Part shown: in pieces, positions 60,201 to 64,000 of the stretch
Layout: each line of letters opens with the position of its first letter
Numbering within the stretch: position 1 is the first letter of the stretch
Assembly (NCBI GenBank): GCA_964019055.1
Contig: OZ025215.1
Coordinates: forward strand, 9,453,708 to 9,517,707
Origin: Anthopleura xanthogrammica
Lineage: Eukaryota > Cnidaria > Anthozoa > Actiniaria > Actiniidae
Length of the DNA stretch: 64,000 nt
Direction of reading: 5' to 3'
Made by a program: the position numbers and the translations under genes
The notes under the pieces: generated by a model
Database searches by the model: none
What the model was told of the DNA's origin: nothing
What the model saw: the letters and a program-made list of their open reading frames with translations, nothing else

Positions 60201-61994
60201 GCTACCATCCATTTAACTTGTTGACAGTCACGTGACCCATAAGGCAGCAGATAAAATGGTTTGGTTATCGGTAACGAGATTGGAATCTTTTTGTTGCCAC
60301 TTGTTTGACAGGAAAAGTGCAAATCTATGTATTTGTTCCATCCTTCAACAAAGTAATCCTTGCATGATATAGAAATATAGTCTTGATTTGTATACCATTC
60401 ATTATGCATCCGAATGGACCCCGGATGAATCCCTATTAGTTGATCATTGCTATATACGCAGTATTGTCCTACACATACAAATAATGTAAACTGAGTTATT
60501 ATGTCATGCTATACTTTCTATATTTTTATGAGATATAACAATTGGATAACAGTTGTGATAAAAAGTTAAATTTTACACCGTAAAAAATAAGAGAGATCAC
60601 TTACTGACGTTTCGGACGCTAGTCCTTCGTCGGAGTAAAAGAGAGAATAAGAGTGGAAGGTAGTGTATATATGATAAAGATAGAAAATAAATAACCAATG
60701 AGAGCAAGGTAGGCAAGGTTACAAGAAAGAAATAGTAAAAAATAATAAAAAAGACAAAAGAATAGATTAATTAAAAGCGAAGCGTTCATTCATCCCATTG
60801 GGATTATGAGTACCCAATAGGTGAACGAGCCGCATCTCTTTGGTTTTGCGACAATCATATTAATATTAATATTTGGATAACATATTAAGTACCATTATAA
60901 CGAAAATTTACCTTTTGGCCATGTTGGACCAGTCCATGAAGTGTTTTTGATACAAAAATACCTCTCAACACTGCTGTCATAAACATTTCCATCAATATGC
61001 AAGACGTTTGATTTTTCATTATTGGGTTTGAGATTTACTGTGTCTTGGTTTATGGAACAATTTTGTTCCCACTGTTTCTCTTTCCATTCTTCTGGACAAC
61101 CTGTTTTCGGCTTGAGTAGACCGTACAACCCTACAGGCCACCTGACGGAAGCTAAAACAGAATCGTCGTAATTACATTCATCATAATTTTACTAATACAT
61201 TATCATTGTGAATGAATATACCCCAAAGGAATCACTGGAAGCCTCTGTCCGATCATGCTTACAGAACTTTGGTAATGTGATATGATACCGCACTGAGAGC
61301 TATAGTCGACCTTCGTCTGTATTAGTTCAAGCGTGCTGGATAAAGCACAGGTAACCCAAACAGCATCACACGCGCTGGACCTCTCCCGACTACGAAGTTC
61401 GCTTTTTTTACTTTCTTTGCTCGTGACTCTGTCAGAGTCTCGAAGAGGTCGCCCCGGGCTTGGAGCAAGGTTATGAGCCCGGCTAAAGGAAGAGAGAGTA
61501 ATTGAAACCCACCATACTTTCTTTAAAAAATAGCTTTGTGACCTTTCATAACCACGTTTTAAGTACATTTGAGTAGGAGAACACAGCTTTTTTTACTTCC
61601 ATATTCAAAAACATTTCACCTTCTTATATTAGAGATATCATAACACTTTAATAGTGAATTATGATATCATGGTTGCTGAATGATTACACTCTAAAGGTAA
61701 TAAATACCACATTGTGACAACCATTTCTTTAAGTTTCCGGCACACGCGTTAGTTTTTCGGTAACCTAGGAAATCCAGTACGAAATGTTACGTTATAATGA
61801 ATTACGTAGGAAATCATTCTTAATAAACAGATCTTGTTACTTTCGCACTCTTACAGCGATGAGTTTCTAACAATAACTTTCTCCGACATTAAGATTCAAG
61901 CAGCTTTCTATGTTGTGGAATTATCCATAAGCTTATCAGTGATATCTCCTGCTTGGTGGAGAAGAACAATAACTGAGTACCAAACAACGAACAT
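57240..61994 (-). CDS. G8: ApeC-CUB receptor with shortened tail and lost exon 1 donor
   Basis: Exons: 1, 61937-61994; 2, 60912-61151; 3, 60061-60468; 4, 59223-59561; 5, 58719-58938; 6, 57898-57936; 7, 57779-57817; 8, 57240-57615. Sum 1719 bases, 572 residues. The exon 1 donor reads AT instead of GT (61935-61936), where every other copy has GTAAGC, so normal splicing of the leader is doubtful; a pseudogene is possible. Exon 8 has a 75-base in-frame deletion that removes 25 residues including VFYHTL, and VDYTQL is VDHTQL (57507-57509). Only VFYYAL of the three ITIM-like sites remains. Elsewhere the frame is open. Colinear with G6 at an offset of 13.62 kb. Confidence 0.7.
58106..58273. repeat. 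Foldback MITE in intron 5 of G8
   Basis: Same family and position as 7359-7540. Confidence 0.7.
60540..60885. repeat. Retroelement-like insert in intron 2 of G8
   Basis: Counterpart of 10010-10345 with hammerhead-like hairpin at 60604-60632. Confidence 0.45.
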
Positions 61995-62515
61995 TATATC
62001 ACACCAACTAAGTATTTTCTAGGCTATGACGGAGTTTTGCAGAACGACAAACTTATTTGTGTTTCATAACCATGTCAGCTTCAGATTGATGTTTTTAGGC
62101 TTGTGATATTACTTCCGAGTCATAACCTCAGCACACGATACTGTTATGTACATGGGAGGGGTGGGTGGGGAGGATTATAAAACACCTTTGTAGTTATTCC
62201 CCATATCAATCCTCTTTTTAGATCGCTATAGAAAGAAATACAATACTCAAGGGAATGACACGTGGTTTATGAGAAGCGTTAGCTCCAAAAATGTAAATAA
62301 TATTTTGGCCTATATTTCAAAATGATATGAAAGTTCCCTATTTGTGACAGTCTCAGCATTTATATTTGAAGAAGAGTATGTTTTGCGCGTTACGAGAGTG
62401 ATTCCGATCCAGGAATGCATTTTCACGTCCGTGACTGTGCCGTATTCTATAATTTTTTCACAGTCGACCGCACGAGGTGATCTGTCCTGCATATGGTACA
62501 CTAATTTACACTAGC

Positions 62516-62619
62516 TCATGCGATGTAATTATCGTAAAGATTGTTCCCCTCAACAAGTGGAGCAGAGTTCTCAGCTGATTCGTAGACGGGGTTCAATGTG
62601 TAATGGTTGACTTCAGAGA
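62516..62619 (-). pseudogene. Relic of a further receptor tail exon
   Basis: About 100 bases encode the last 34 residues of exon 8 (NPVYES, SAENSAPLVE, LYDNYI and stop). Similarity ends at CTTCAGAGA, after which a second copy of the G8 5' flank (62130-62340) resumes at about 62625. No other exon of this copy follows. It is a recombination scar, not a gene. Confidence 0.75.
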
Positions 62620-63559
62620 CTGTTCATACTGTTATTTACATGGGAGGGGTGGGTGGGGAGGATTATAAAACACCTTTGTAGTTATTCCCCATATCAATCC
62701 TCTTTTTAGACCGTTAGAGAAAGAAATACAATACTCAAGGGAATGACACGTAGTTTATGAGAAGCATTAGCTCCAAAAATCTAAATAATATTTTGGCCTA
62801 TATTTCAACATGATATGATAGCTCCATAATTTTACCCCTCCCTCTCCCCCTAGGGATCTAAAAGCCGCAAGGTAAATTAATGTAAAATTGTTGATTTATT
62901 TGCGACATCACACGTTGTTTCGCTTTCATCTAGCTGAACCTCACTGCTATTTTGACAATCAACAAAGCCTTTGTTGCCTCTGCGGCAACATTTAAATTAT
63001 TGTCAAACACTACAATATATTGTGATATTTGATACATTTCAAAATGTCCTTTCCACTCAGAGGCTAACAAACTTGTGGCCTTCATTACATAATCAATGTA
63101 ATTTGGAATTTCAAAAGAAAAACCCTCGAAGTAGAGTAATTTTTTTCTTTCTTTGTACCTGAATTTATGAATTCCCTACCGACTGACAGGCTTTAATATT
63201 ATTTTTTCAGTTTCATTAGTACTAGTGAGCAAGCTTAAGCGTATCAGTTATGTATGTCGCCAGATTTGACTTTCAGAAAAACAAACAAACAAACAAACAA
63301 ACAAACAAACAAACAAAGGTGAACAAATCATATTAGAAATTTCACAGGTTTTATATAAGCATAACCTAGCTATCAATTAATTTCGAAAAGCTAGTTCCCG
63401 CCCAGAAGAATACAATCCATACATTTCTAAGCTAAAGACCATCAGTTAAAGCCTGGTGGATTTAAATCAGAGATGCAGATTTGTATTAATTTGAGGGGTG
63501 CAAGAGCCGCGTCATACAAACGCCTTCAGTCTACGTAATACAGATAATATAGAGACCTA

Positions 63560-63732
63560 TAAGCCAGTTCAAAGTTTAAGAATCGTTTTCAGTGCGCATG
63601 CGATTTTATCCCGAATTTCTCACCTTCTTTTGTTTAAACCTTCTTTTGTTTTTAATTAAACAAAAGTAGGTGATGAATTCAGGATAAAATCGCATGCGCA
63701 CTGAAAACGATTCTTAAACTTTGAACTTCTTA
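63560..63732. repeat. Foldback MITE at the right end
   Basis: Spacer copy with one extra VNTR unit; same context as 17512-17684. Confidence 0.7.
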
Positions 63733-64000
63733 TATAGAGAGTATTGAATTGTAAGTTACCAAAATAGACACTGAGCTAAATTAAGAAGTCTAACTATCAC
63801 GACGTTTTTTCCCTAGTATTACCATAACAGTAATGTGCTAAGAGTCAGGAAGGCATATTTGCCTTCTCTTGAGAATATTGAGTTTTAAAGATAACTTTTT
63901 TCGTTGTCATGTCTCCCAGGGAGGGATTTAGTGCAACGTGCCGAGGTAGAAAAGCAGATAATCAACAGTTTATTCCAGACTCTGTCCAGACTCAAGTCTA

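Larger units (their letters stand above)
61995..64000. other. 5' flank of G8, duplicated, to the window end
   Basis: Flank of G8 with a TGACTCGGAAGT motif (62111-62122, minus), a partial flank duplication around the tail relic, an expanded (AAAC)n run (63281-63316), a foldback MITE (63560-63732) and spacer sequence like 5500-6000. No further exon before base 64000. Confidence 0.5.

Noticed and set aside
1..64000. CRISPR arrays, operons or tRNA/rRNA genes
   Set aside because: Direct repeats here are satellites or MITEs without spacers, genes have introns, and no tRNA or rRNA signature was recognised apart from the SINE B box.

Overview
The window is animal (eukaryotic) genomic DNA: AT-rich, intron-containing, rich in transposons, with no prokaryotic gene layout. 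The gene content (an ApeC/apextrin-like domain joined to a CUB domain) and the type of LINE present suggest a marine invertebrate, most likely a cnidarian. That species guess is inference.

The window is dominated by one tandem family of minus-strand receptor genes, about one per 5-10 kb. Eight copies (called G1 to G8, left to right) and one tail relic are visible. Exons reconstructed from splice sites give one architecture: signal peptide (exon 1), a two-exon ApeC domain (exons 2 and 3), a CUB domain (exon 4), a Thr/Pro-rich mucin-like stalk plus one transmembrane helix (exon 5), a basic juxtamembrane exon (6), an NPTY exon (7), and a tyrosine-rich tail with up to three V-x-Y-x-x-L (ITIM-like) motifs (exon 8). 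Introns between extracellular exons are phase 1 and cytoplasmic ones are phase 2, and the coding sums are multiples of three in every copy tested. ApeC proteins of amphioxus and other invertebrates are known to bind bacterial peptidoglycan, so a membrane immune-receptor or self/non-self cluster with phosphotyrosine signalling is the likely meaning.

Layout: G1 (35-4253, cut by the left edge, two lesions); G2 (6416-16418, open, with a 4.9 kb transposon in intron 1); G3 (18038-23159, premature stop and lost splice donor); a LINE-containing replacement (23865-27145) that removed the tail exon of G4 (to 32463); G5 (34675-39388, open); a 2.8 kb satellite-bearing element (40312-43077); G6 (43619-48856, signal exon split by a MITE); G7 (51068-55780, open); G8 (57240-61994, exon 1 donor lost, shortened tail); then a fragment of a further tail exon (62516-62619) in duplicated 5' flank.

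The family has grown by block duplication. The G1 region (about 1-6.9 kb) matches 28.0-35.1 kb, and G5-G6 match G7-G8 with an offset of 16.39 kb that falls to 13.62 kb after the satellite element. Copies differ in stalk length, in ApeC loops and in the number of tail tyrosine motifs. Introns and spacers are filled with foldback MITEs, a SINE, a nested three-family transposon stack and a repeat with a hammerhead-like motif.
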